A program made the position numbers and the translations under genes. From contig JASIJX010000397.1 of NCBI GenBank assembly GCA_030049955.1, positions 1 to 5,751 on the forward strand: a DNA stretch of 5,751 nucleotides. Direction: 5' to 3'. The notes under the pieces are model-generated. The model was not told the DNA's origin, did not search any database, and worked only from the letters and a program-made list of their open reading frames with translations. Within the stretch, counting starts at the first letter, position 1, and each line of letters begins with the position of its first letter. Below, in pieces: positions 1 to 5,751 of the stretch. This DNA comes from Acidobacteriaceae bacterium (GTDB lineage: Bacteria > Acidobacteriota > Terriglobia > Terriglobales > Acidobacteriaceae).

Positions 1-595
1 CAACATTCTCGGTGGCGAGTGCAGTTACCCAGTTTTTCCAGGTCTGATCGGTTCCGCTGCCGTCGGGGTTTAGATCTGCCGGTGGATAGCATTGCCCAGG
101 CGCGCCAATTGTCGTTGTATTGCCACCGATACCGTAATTATTGCAATCTGTGTCACAAGCCGGCTGATCGGGATTCGACGAACAGGTCCCAGTAAGATTC
201 AGGGCCCAGTTCGGCGTGTCGTCCATCGTGTAAAAGGCGACAGTGTCGCCAGCACCGTAATCGTTCTCGAGCATGGTCTCGAGGTTGATCCAATCAAAGG
301 TGCCCGATGAAGGCTCAACATCCGTCCACTGAGCTTGCCCATTCCATAGTCTGTCGATTCCGTAGGTAATGGGTTCGTTGAGCGGCCAGGAACCTTGTTT
401 GTTGAATATCATTCCCAAAAAAGTGGAGGGGACGGCGACCGTCGGCGTCTGCGCCCGTGATGGCATGGTCACGAACAGGGGCAGGAGGAAAAGCAGGCCC
501 AGAAAGACGAGGTGCAAGCATAGCGATTTCGAGCGTACAACGCGGGAGATCGGCGATCTCGACGACGGCTGATCTTGTCTGTTGCAGATTGCCAT
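1..595 (-). CDS. Secreted GH39-like glycoside hydrolase, N-terminal part (C-terminus beyond window)
   Basis: An open frame on the minus strand runs from ATG at 595 off the left edge, giving 198 codons. A basic N-terminal region (R18 to K23) is followed by a hydrophobic core at about residues 25-43 and a signal-peptidase-like site, SRA48|QT. The mature start resembles the first strands of a GH39-type TIM barrel: FLGMIFNKQGSWPL, then YGIDRLWNGQAQW (78-90), VEPSSGTFDW (93-102) and DTPNWAL (126-132). A cysteine-rich insert (C138, C147, C151, C169) precedes DLNPDGSGTDQTWKNWV (174-190). I recognise this order from secreted acidobacterial and fungal GH39-like proteins. The protein should hydrolyse a plant or fungal glycan outside the cytoplasm, but the substrate is unknown. 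The catalytic glutamates would lie beyond the window. In-frame ATGs at 607 and 682 are alternative starts. None has a convincing Shine-Dalgarno, and 595 or 607 gives the more normal signal peptide. The gene is divergent from the hydrolase at 1060. Confidence 0.82.
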   Translation of the reverse strand, partial: MAICNRQDQPSSRSPISRVVRSKSLCLHLVFLGLLFLLPLFVTMPSRAQTPTVAVPSTFLGMIFNKQGSWPLNEPITYGIDRLWNGQAQWTDVEPSSGTFDWINLETMLENDYGAGDTVAFYTMDDTPNWALNLTGTCSSNPDQPACDTDCNNYGIGGNTTTIGAPGQCYPPADLNPDGSGTDQTWKNWVTALATENV

Positions 596-794
596 CGCTC
601 GTCTCATGTTATTGCACGTTGGCCGGCGAGGATGTTGAAGAGCCGAGCCATTAGCCCAAGGCAAGCGTCTATTAACATTCATTACGCCGGGGTCATCCTT
701 AAAGAATTTGCTCGCGAATTTGAGAGTACGTCTTGTTCCGGAGCGGCTAGAAAATTAGGCTCCGCTTCCTGGAATGGCGAGTCATCAGCAAACC

Positions 795-823
795 ATTCCA
801 GTCCTTTTTAATCATTATGTCAA
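795..823 (-). promoter_or_regulatory. Putative sigma-70-type promoter for the glycoside hydrolase
   Basis: Read on the minus strand, a perfect -35 hexamer TTGACA lies at 823-818. After exactly 17 bp comes TGGAAT at 800-795, which matches 4 of 6 bases of the -10 consensus. Transcription would start near 788 and run leftwards into the glycoside hydrolase. The -35 box is inside the left arm of the palindrome at 817-842, so a protein bound there should affect this promoter. The prediction rests on hexamer match and spacing only. Confidence 0.5.
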
Positions 824-842
824 TATGAATTACTATTGACAT
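817..842. repeat. Palindromic operator candidate shared by two divergent promoters
   Basis: The arms ATGTCAATA (817-825) and TATTGACAT (834-842) are perfect reverse complements separated by the 8 bp TGAATTAC. The two-fold symmetry and size suit a dimeric transcription factor. Each arm carries a TTGACA hexamer on opposite strands, so binding would cover both -35 boxes. The ATGT...ACAT ends resemble sites of PadR-type repressors, but the spacing is wider than the usual one and the regulator cannot be named. No regulator gene is present in the window. A role as a terminator hairpin is unlikely because there is no GC-rich stem. Confidence 0.6.
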
Positions 843-865
843 CCCCAGAGGCAGTGCGCTACATT
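836..865 (+). promoter_or_regulatory. Putative sigma-70-type promoter for the small ORF and tandem hydrolase
   Basis: A perfect -35 hexamer TTGACA lies at 836-841. After 18 bp it is followed by TACATT at 860-865, a 4 of 6 match to the -10 consensus. Transcription would begin near 872 and proceed rightwards through the small ORF at 888 and into the Tat-exported hydrolase. The -35 box sits in the right arm of the palindrome at 817-842, mirroring the minus-strand promoter. Confidence 0.5.
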
Positions 866-887
866 CCTCAACGAAGGTGATGTGTCA

Positions 888-995
888 GTGATCGGCCGAA
901 GCAAGTGTCTCCGGAGTCGCCTTTGGCTATTTCTTCTGACGATCGTTCTATTGCTGCAGGCTTTGTTTTGGAATCGGCGCATCTTTGTGTCTTAA
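888..995 (+). CDS. Possible small single-pass membrane protein (35 aa)
   Basis: A GTG at 888 opens a 35-codon frame ending in TAA at 993-995. The sequence GAAGGTGAT at 873-881 is a good match to the anti-Shine-Dalgarno and ends about 7 nt before this GTG, the best ribosome-binding arrangement in the region. An in-frame GTG at 882 is an alternative. The product has a strongly basic N-terminus (R4, K6, R9, R11), one hydrophobic helix of about 17 residues (LWLFLLTIVLLLQALFW, residues 12-28) and a basic tail (NRRIFVS). That is the shape of a small inner-membrane protein or an uncleaved signal anchor. I do not recognise a family. It lies just after the predicted promoter and 64 bp before the hydrolase ATG, so it could be a leader ORF whose translation affects the next gene. 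It may also be chance; such a short frame cannot be settled from one sequence. Confidence 0.35.
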   Translation: MIGRSKCLRSRLWLFLLTIVLLLQALFWNRRIFVS

Positions 996-1059
996 AGCGA
1001 CTGCATGAACCTTGCGCAGATACGGATGAATGAGCACGTCATAACAGTTCGGGTTCTTG

Positions 1060-3483
1060 ATGAGAACCGATTTACAGGGACATCCATTGAAGAGACGGGA
1101 TTTTCTTTGCCATTCGATACTAGCTACGCTCGCCGCCGGTGTCGGGGATGTGGGAGCTTCCCTAGCTCTCGCCGATCCGATGACTCAGCAGGGCTCGAAA
1201 GCGCACGTTATGGCTCCTCAGCTTTCGGGTACGACTGCCTTGACTGCCGAAGGCGATCTCGCTGCGCAGATGGTGGAAGGGATACATCGTTTCCTGCTGG
1301 CAGAGACTAATCGGCAGGCGACCCATCGCGCGCAGTTGTGGAATCGAGACTACTCTTCGCCTCAACGCTATGCGCAGTCTGTCGATCCCAATAGGGAGCG
1401 ATTCCGTCAGATTATTGGCGCGGTTGATCCGCGGGTTGCGCCGCAAGCGCCGGAATTATTGACCAGGTTTTCAGAACAACCAGAAATCGCCCAGGCGTCC
1501 GGATATAAGGTTTATGCTATCCGCTCGCAAATCTTTGCTCCGGTCACCGCAGATTCCGGTGAAATGTGGGCCACGGGGCTTCTCCTTCAGCCGAACGACA
1601 AACCGGTAGCGCGTGTGGTTGCCATTCCCGATGCAGACTGGGCGCCGGAGATGCTCGCCGGCATTGCTCCAGGAGTTCCGAGCCAAGCGCAGTTCGCGCG
1701 GCGCCTGGCTGAAAACGGCGCTCAGGTTGTTGTGCCGCTCATCATCGACCGCGATGACAAGTACTCCGGAATCCCGGGCATTGGCATGACCAACATGCCG
1801 CATCGTGAGTGGATCTATCGCATGAGCTTTGAGGCGGGAAGACACATCATCGGCTTTGAAGTCCAAAAAGTGCTGGCATTTATTGACTGGTTTGAGAAGG
1901 AGAACGAAGCGTCGGCGCTTCCCATTGGAGTTATGGGCTACGGTGAGGGTGGTTTGCTTGCGCTTTACAGCGCTGCACTCGATTCTCGGATCGACGCAAC
2001 TGCGGTGAGCGGCTATTTTCAACCCCGCGAGTCCCTATGGAAGGAGCCCATTTATCGTGACGTTTGGGGATTGGTTCGCGAATTCGGCGACGCGGAACTG
2101 GCCAGTCTGATCGCCCCGCGGGCGTTGATTGTGGAAACAAGCATCGGGCCGCAGATCGCTGGCCCACCAAAAGCCGATGCGGTGCACCAGGACTGCGCAT
2201 GCCCGAATGGCGTATTGACAACGCCACCCGTCGCAGAAGTAGAGTCGGAAGTCGAGCGAGCCCGCGAATTTTATCGGCGTCTTGGGGTAGAGAAGAACCT
2301 TCGGCTTGTCAGCCCGGCAGGGAATTCGAGACTCCCCGGATCTGCGCCGGCGCTTCAGGCGTTTCTTGAATTGCTGGCGAGGCGTCCATTATCACTGAAG
2401 CCGTCGCAGCCAGCGGCAGTGTCGAGCTCCAGCGCCTGTCCACGTCCCATGATGAAGGAGCAGTTCGATCAGCTTGTCGACTTTACCCAGGCAGTCATTC
2501 GGAAATCCCCCGACGTACGAAGGGAGTTCTGGCAGAAGGCCGATCCGAGTTCGATCCAATCCTGGAAGAAATCAACGCCTTTCTATCGCGACTATATATG
2601 GGAGGAAGTGATAGGCCGGCTGCCGTCACCGACCTTGCCGCTCAATCCGCAAAGTCGCAAGATATACGACACCCCTAGTTTCATCGGTTACGAAGTAATG
2701 CTCGATGTGTGGCCGGACGTGTTTGCCTATGGAATACTCTTGCTTCCCAAGGATATGAAGGCTGACGAGCGCCGGCCCGTGGTGGTCTGCCAGCACGGGC
2801 TCGAAAGCCGGCCTACCGATGTCACCGAATATGGACCCCAGGATTATGCCTATCATCACTTTGCCGCCAGGCTCGCCGACGAGGGGTTCATTGTTTACGC
2901 TCCGCAGAACCCATACATCGGAGGCGACAGCTTCCGGATCATTCAGCGAATGGGCCATCCTCTCAAGCTCTCGCTCTTTTCCTTCATTCTCGGCCAGCAC
3001 GAACAGACGTTGAAATGGCTCTCGGGACTCCCGTATGTCGACCCGGAACGGATCGGCTTTTACGGACTTTCCTATGGAGGCAAGACGGCTGTCCGGGTAC
3101 CTCCGCTGCTTGATGGATATTGCCTTTCAATCTGCTCAGGCGACTTCAACGAGTGGGTTTGGAAGACGACGACAGTACTGGCGCCGCAAAGTTACATGCT
3201 GTTGAAGGAGTACGACATGTATGAGTTCAACTTCGCCAATACGGTCAACTATGCCGAGCTCGCCGAGTTGATGGCGCCCCGCCCGTTCATGGTCGAGCGC
3301 GGCCATCATGACATTGTCAGCATCGACGAGGAGGTTGCTTTCGAATACGCCCGTGTTCGCAGGTTCTATGACCAATTGAATCTGGGCGAGGAGACCGAGA
3401 TCGAATTCTTCAACGGTCCTCACGAGATTTATGGTCAGGGCACGTTCCAGTTTCTTAAGAAACATTTGAACTGGGCGGGATGA
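1060..3483 (+). CDS. Tat-exported tandem alpha/beta-hydrolase (esterase / dienelactone hydrolase-like)
   Basis: The 807-residue product begins with a twin-arginine signal (KRRDFL, R12-R13), a hydrophobic stretch and a likely cleavage site after ALA38. Two alpha/beta-hydrolase domains follow. In domain 1 (about 150-440) the nucleophile elbow reads GYGEGG (293-298), with Gly295 where Ser is expected; the usual HG oxyanion motif and the C-terminal His are also missing. A helical linker (about 455-530) leads to domain 2. There VVVCQHGLE (574-582), GLSYGG with Ser671, Asp751 in RGHHD and His788 in NGPHEIYG form a plausible complete triad. Matching pieces in both halves (IAPRALIVE at 351-359 and MAPRPFMVE at 738-746) indicate an internal duplication. 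Domain 2 should be an esterase-like hydrolase acting outside the cytoplasm, perhaps deacylating a glycan; the substrate is inferred from the divergent glycoside hydrolase only. TTG at 1057 or 1087 is an alternative start; the 1087 start has an AGGGA sequence 6 nt upstream and would give MKRRDFL. An in-frame stop at 1042 bounds the frame. Confidence 0.85.
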   Translation: MRTDLQGHPLKRRDFLCHSILATLAAGVGDVGASLALADPMTQQGSKAHVMAPQLSGTTALTAEGDLAAQMVEGIHRFLLAETNRQATHRAQLWNRDYSSPQRYAQSVDPNRERFRQIIGAVDPRVAPQAPELLTRFSEQPEIAQASGYKVYAIRSQIFAPVTADSGEMWATGLLLQPNDKPVARVVAIPDADWAPEMLAGIAPGVPSQAQFARRLAENGAQVVVPLIIDRDDKYSGIPGIGMTNMPHREWIYRMSFEAGRHIIGFEVQKVLAFIDWFEKENEASALPIGVMGYGEGGLLALYSAALDSRIDATAVSGYFQPRESLWKEPIYRDVWGLVREFGDAELASLIAPRALIVETSIGPQIAGPPKADAVHQDCACPNGVLTTPPVAEVESEVERAREFYRRLGVEKNLRLVSPAGNSRLPGSAPALQAFLELLARRPLSLKPSQPAAVSSSSACPRPMMKEQFDQLVDFTQAVIRKSPDVRREFWQKADPSSIQSWKKSTPFYRDYIWEEVIGRLPSPTLPLNPQSRKIYDTPSFIGYEVMLDVWPDVFAYGILLLPKDMKADERRPVVVCQHGLESRPTDVTEYGPQDYAYHHFAARLADEGFIVYAPQNPYIGGDSFRIIQRMGHPLKLSLFSFILGQHEQTLKWLSGLPYVDPERIGFYGLSYGGKTAVRVPPLLDGYCLSICSGDFNEWVWKTTTVLAPQSYMLLKEYDMYEFNFANTVNYAELAELMAPRPFMVERGHHDIVSIDEEVAFEYARVRRFYDQLNLGEETEIEFFNGPHEIYGQGTFQFLKKHLNWAG
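1076..1080 (+). promoter_or_regulatory. Shine-Dalgarno-like AGGGA ahead of an internal TTG
   Basis: AGGGA ends 6 nt before the TTG at 1087, which is in frame with the tandem hydrolase and would begin MKRRDFL, a typical Tat signal start. The upstream ATG at 1060 has no comparable purine-rich sequence in front of it. This motif therefore bears on which start is used; ATG at 1060 is kept as the default because TTG starts are less common. Confidence 0.35.
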
Positions 3484-3618
3484 GGGAATCCGGGCGCTGC
3501 TCATAACCTGAAACTAATTCGGCTTTTGCAAAACTCTCAGTAAGATGCATTGCCGGCAAATGGCCCAGCGTGTCGACCATCGCATTTGCAATTTAGAGGA
3601 GGTTTTATAGACGACACC
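3484..3618 (+). other. Intergenic gap with small palindromes
   Basis: This 135-bp gap separates the tandem hydrolase from the glycosyltransferase. It holds two perfect 10-bp palindromes, TTTTGCAAAA (3524-3533) and TTGCCGGCAA (3550-3559). It also holds a 7-bp inverted pair, GCAAATG (3556-3562) and CATTTGC (3583-3589), with a 20-nt loop. None is followed by a T-tract, so I see no intrinsic terminator after the hydrolase. I also see no promoter with two good hexamers at normal spacing. Cotranscription of the two genes is possible but unproven. Confidence 0.45.
3597..3602 (+). promoter_or_regulatory. Strong Shine-Dalgarno AGGAGG, unusually far from the ATG
   Basis: AGGAGG is a full-consensus ribosome-binding core, but 16 nt separate it from the ATG at 3619, well over the usual 5-9. 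There is no ATG, GTG or TTG at normal distance (about 3608-3612). Either the ATG at 3619 is used despite the long spacing, or the site has another purpose. Confidence 0.55.
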
Positions 3619-5751
3619 ATGAGCTCCATTTCCTGCGTGGCCCCTGCATCCTCATTGCTCGCGAAGCGAGCCGTTTTCATGAAGAACATTGGGAAGAACA
3701 TTGGCCGCTGGGTGACGGCCGCGGCCTTATTGTTGCTGGTTCTTATGGAGGTCCAGCTTTTTTTCAGCGTGCGGTGGCAGTCGGTTACCTGGGATGAGGG
3801 AGATCATCTCTACGCGGGATATATGTCGCTTATACAGCATGATTACAGTATCAATCCCGAACATCCCCCCATGGCCAAAATGGTGGCGGCTCTTCCGCTT
3901 CTGTTCCTTGACCTGAAGACTCCTCCGCGGAGACACATCTACTTCAAAAATGACGCCTTTATGGGCGGCCGCGAATTCCTGTTTGGCAACGGCCCGCAGA
4001 ATGGCGGAAAGTACACGGCCGATACTCTTCTGTTTCGCGCGCGGATGGCCATCTCCATATTTGCTCTGCTCTTAGCGGCTCTCGTCTTTCTGGCGGGCAG
4101 TGAAATGTTCGGGCGCGGGGCAGGCCTTTGGGCTATGACCCTGGTTGTCTTCGAGCCGACTATTCTTACCAACGGTGCGTATGTGACGACGGATGCGGCG
4201 GTCTCCTGCATGTTGTTTGCCGCGGTTTACGCCTTTTACCGGTACGTTAAAAAGCCGACGATACCACGGCTGGCGATTGCCGGCGTCGCTTCCGGTCTGG
4301 CGCTCGCGGCCAAGCACTCCGCCATTCTGCTGCTGCCGATGCTGATCGCGCTGGGGCTTGGAGAATTGGTTCTGCGCTGGAGATCCTCAGCGCGCTCATC
4401 AACCACGAAGAGATCATCGGCCGCGAAGCGCTCATTTAGCACACAGCGGCCTTCTGTGCGCCGGGAAGGTTTGCGCATGGCCGGCGCGATAAGTGCAATT
4501 TCCGTAATCGCCATTGTCGTCCTTTGGGCCTTCTACGGCTTCCACTATGCAATGCATCCGATCATGCCTACTCTTGCCGAGACGAGCAGCCAATTGCCTC
4601 CCTTTGAAGCCGGCGGGATCCACTTCTTCGCCAGGTTCCATCTGCTGCCGGAAAGCTATCTCTTCGGGCTGGTTGACGTGCGTACCGTCAGCAAGGGCGG
4701 GCCTGCATTTCTTCTTGGCAAGATCTACTCGCACGGCGTTTGGTTCTACTTTCCGATCGCTCTCGCTATCAAATGCACGCTAGGTGAGGCTATTCTGCTG
4801 GCCATCGCAGTTTGGATGGCCGCAAGCGGTAAGATCCGGCAACCACGGGAAGTGTTCTTTCTGCTCTCTCCCGCTGCCGTATACCTGGCTGTGGCCATGA
4901 CGACACAATTGGACATCGGCATCCGCCACGTGCTGCCCATCTTTGCCTTTCTGCTGGTCTTTGCGGCGGCCGGCGCCGTCAAGCTGGCGCGGAGCAGCCG
5001 TGTTGGCGCCATCGCAGTTGCCGTTCTTTTGTTGTGGCACATATGCAGTTCTGTTAGATGTTTTCCGAACTACATGCCTTACGCCAACGAATTGTGGGGC
5101 GGACCATCGCAACTTCATCGCTATCTGTCGGATTCGTCGTCCGACTGGGGACAGCAGTTGAAGGCTGTAAAGGCTTATCTCGATGCCAACCATGTGAAAC
5201 AATGCTGGTTCGCCTACTGGGTGGCCCCGGCGGCTGCGCCGTCGTACTACGGAATTCCTTGTCATCTGCTTCCCACGACCAGTACGGTCGATAAGGTCGA
5301 CCTGGACGTTCCGCAATCGATCGAGGGACCGGTCCTGATCAGTTACAGCGAGCTGTATGGACCGGGATTCCTGACCACCGCGCGGGATCCATACAGGTCC
5401 TTGATGGACCGCAAGCCTGACGCGGTCATCACGAATGGCGTTGCCGTGTACAACGGAACGTTCCATTTCCCTTTGGCTTCTGCCCTGGAGTATATCTATC
5501 GCGCAAAGCGGGCATTCAGGAGCAGGAACCTGCAGGCCACGCTGGCCAATGCCACGGAAGCGGTCAACTTAGCACCTGACGATTTCGATCCCCAACTGGA
5601 CATGGCGCAGGCACTTCTATGGAGTGGCTTGCCGAATCAGGCGATGGAGCATCTCCATCGGGCGTTCGAGATAAGCAGGACCATGGAGCCTTCTGCCCAA
5701 CAGGAGGCGATACCCTTTTTGCTGACGTTGATGAAGGAAGCGCGGATGCAG
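3619..5751 (+). CDS. GT-C (ArnT/PMT-like) membrane glycosyltransferase with C-terminal TPR-like region, partial
   Basis: The frame is open for 711 codons from ATG 3619 to the right edge. A first transmembrane helix (about 31-49) precedes an outer loop with TWDEGDHLYAGY, where D59-E60 occupies the place of the catalytic acidic pair of GT-C enzymes, then EHPPMAK (81-87). Further helices lie near 143-161, 169-208, 215-252, 288-308 and 375-475. Family-like signatures are TTDAA in the third hydrophobic block, GIRHVLPIF (434-442) and DSSSDWGQQL (505-514). The section after about 615 is helical and TPR-like (NATEAVNLAPDD, then LHRAFEISR). The protein should transfer a sugar from a polyprenyl-phosphate donor on the outer membrane face to a protein or envelope glycan; the acceptor is unknown. 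A very basic cytoplasmic-looking loop (253-286, 11 Arg/Lys in 34) is unusual. ATG at 3679 (MKNIGKNIGRW) is an alternative start that puts the first helix at a more typical distance from the N-terminus. Confidence 0.82.
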   Translation, partial: MSSISCVAPASSLLAKRAVFMKNIGKNIGRWVTAAALLLLVLMEVQLFFSVRWQSVTWDEGDHLYAGYMSLIQHDYSINPEHPPMAKMVAALPLLFLDLKTPPRRHIYFKNDAFMGGREFLFGNGPQNGGKYTADTLLFRARMAISIFALLLAALVFLAGSEMFGRGAGLWAMTLVVFEPTILTNGAYVTTDAAVSCMLFAAVYAFYRYVKKPTIPRLAIAGVASGLALAAKHSAILLLPMLIALGLGELVLRWRSSARSSTTKRSSAAKRSFSTQRPSVRREGLRMAGAISAISVIAIVVLWAFYGFHYAMHPIMPTLAETSSQLPPFEAGGIHFFARFHLLPESYLFGLVDVRTVSKGGPAFLLGKIYSHGVWFYFPIALAIKCTLGEAILLAIAVWMAASGKIRQPREVFFLLSPAAVYLAVAMTTQLDIGIRHVLPIFAFLLVFAAAGAVKLARSSRVGAIAVAVLLLWHICSSVRCFPNYMPYANELWGGPSQLHRYLSDSSSDWGQQLKAVKAYLDANHVKQCWFAYWVAPAAAPSYYGIPCHLLPTTSTVDKVDLDVPQSIEGPVLISYSELYGPGFLTTARDPYRSLMDRKPDAVITNGVAVYNGTFHFPLASALEYIYRAKRAFRSRNLQATLANATEAVNLAPDDFDPQLDMAQALLWSGLPNQAMEHLHRAFEISRTMEPSAQQEAIPFLLTLMKEARMQ
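3657..3671 (+). other. Stable hairpin GCTCGC-GAA-GCGAGC upstream of alternative start
   Basis: A perfect 6-bp GC-rich stem closes a GAA loop, a compact and very stable arrangement. It is followed by CCGTTTTC and then the ATG at 3679. If translation begins at 3619 this is simply coding sequence. If it begins at 3679, the hairpin lies in the leader just before the start and could act on translation or as a weak terminator. The T-run is only four bases, so I do not call it a terminator. Confidence 0.4.
3681..3704 (+). repeat. Perfect 12-bp tandem duplication in glycosyltransferase N-terminus
   Basis: GAAGAACATTGG occurs twice back to back (3681-3692 and 3693-3704), producing the repeated peptide KNIGKNIG just before the first membrane helix. 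It keeps the reading frame and adds four residues and one net positive charge. It looks like a recent slippage or microduplication event. Confidence 0.85.

Larger units (their letters stand above)
596..1059. other. Divergent intergenic region
   Basis: This 464-bp region separates two genes that point away from each other and both encode exported enzymes. It contains the paired promoters and palindrome at 795-865, and a possible small membrane-protein ORF at 888-995. Part of the left side (to 682) could be coding if the glycoside hydrolase uses its farthest upstream ATG. I see no tRNA, transposon end or recognisable riboswitch. The predicted leaders are long on both sides: about 180 nt to the hydrolase start and about 190 nt to the esterase-like start. 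That leaves room for post-initiation control, but I could not identify a specific structure. Confidence 0.7.

Noticed and set aside
315..521. Minus-strand 68-aa frame
   Set aside because: It overlaps the signal peptide and barrel start of the glycoside hydrolase in another frame; only the hydrolase frame gives recognisable motifs.
1005..1310. Plus-strand 101-aa frame starting just upstream of the tandem hydrolase
   Set aside because: It overlaps the Tat signal region out of frame, has a weak ribosome-binding site and gives a low-complexity Arg/Ser-rich product.
1471..2022. Minus-strand 183-aa frame opposite hydrolase domain 1
   Set aside because: It is antisense to well-supported coding sequence and shows no recognisable motif or ribosome-binding site.
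3518..3546. Promoter for the glycosyltransferase (TAAGAT as -10)
   Set aside because: The hexamer at 17-bp spacing, TTCGGC, is a poor -35, so support is too weak to list.
3657..3678. Intrinsic terminator
   Set aside because: The stem is good, but only four Ts follow and the sequence lies within or directly before a strongly supported coding region.
4780..5466. Long minus-strand frame (228 aa) opposite the glycosyltransferase
   Set aside because: The opposite strand has clear GT-C motifs (GIRHVLPIF, DWGQQL). The minus frame shows no domain or hydrophobic pattern, so it is a shadow of codon bias.

Overview
The window looks like chromosomal DNA of a free-living bacterium specialised in polysaccharide turnover. 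Three things suggest an acidobacterium (class Terriglobia) or a similar soil bacterium: a secreted GH39-like glycoside hydrolase, a Tat-exported tandem hydrolase/esterase, and a large ArnT/PMT-type membrane glycosyltransferase with a TPR-like tail. This is a judgement from protein style, not a search result. There are no rRNA or tRNA genes, insertion sequences or CRISPR arrays.

Layout. (1) Positions 1-595, minus strand: the N-terminal 198 codons of an exported glycoside hydrolase, cut by the left edge. (2) Positions 596-1059: a divergent intergenic region. Its centre is a 26-bp element with perfect 9-bp inverted arms. Each arm contains a consensus TTGACA on opposite strands, and each is followed at 17-18 bp by a plausible -10 box, so one palindrome appears to sit on two back-to-back promoters. 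The right-hand leader also holds a possible 35-residue single-helix membrane protein. (3) Positions 1060-3483, plus strand: an 807-residue Tat-signal protein built from two homologous alpha/beta-hydrolase halves. The first half has lost its catalytic residues and the second keeps a Ser-Asp-His triad. (4) Positions 3484-3618: a short gap with small palindromes and a strong but distant Shine-Dalgarno sequence. (5) Position 3619 to the right edge, plus strand: 711 codons of a GT-C membrane glycosyltransferase, cut before its stop.

How they may work together. The hydrolase and the esterase-like protein are both exported and divergently transcribed from what looks like a shared operator. This fits joint induction for breakdown of an esterified (for example acetylated) glycan outside the cytoplasm. 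The downstream glycosyltransferase is codirectional, but its separation of 135 bp leaves open whether it is cotranscribed; its likely job is transferring a sugar from a polyprenyl-phosphate donor on the outer face of the membrane. The points most worth a second look are the shared promoter palindrome, the dead/live hydrolase duplication, the uncertain starts of both plus-strand genes, and the small membrane ORF.
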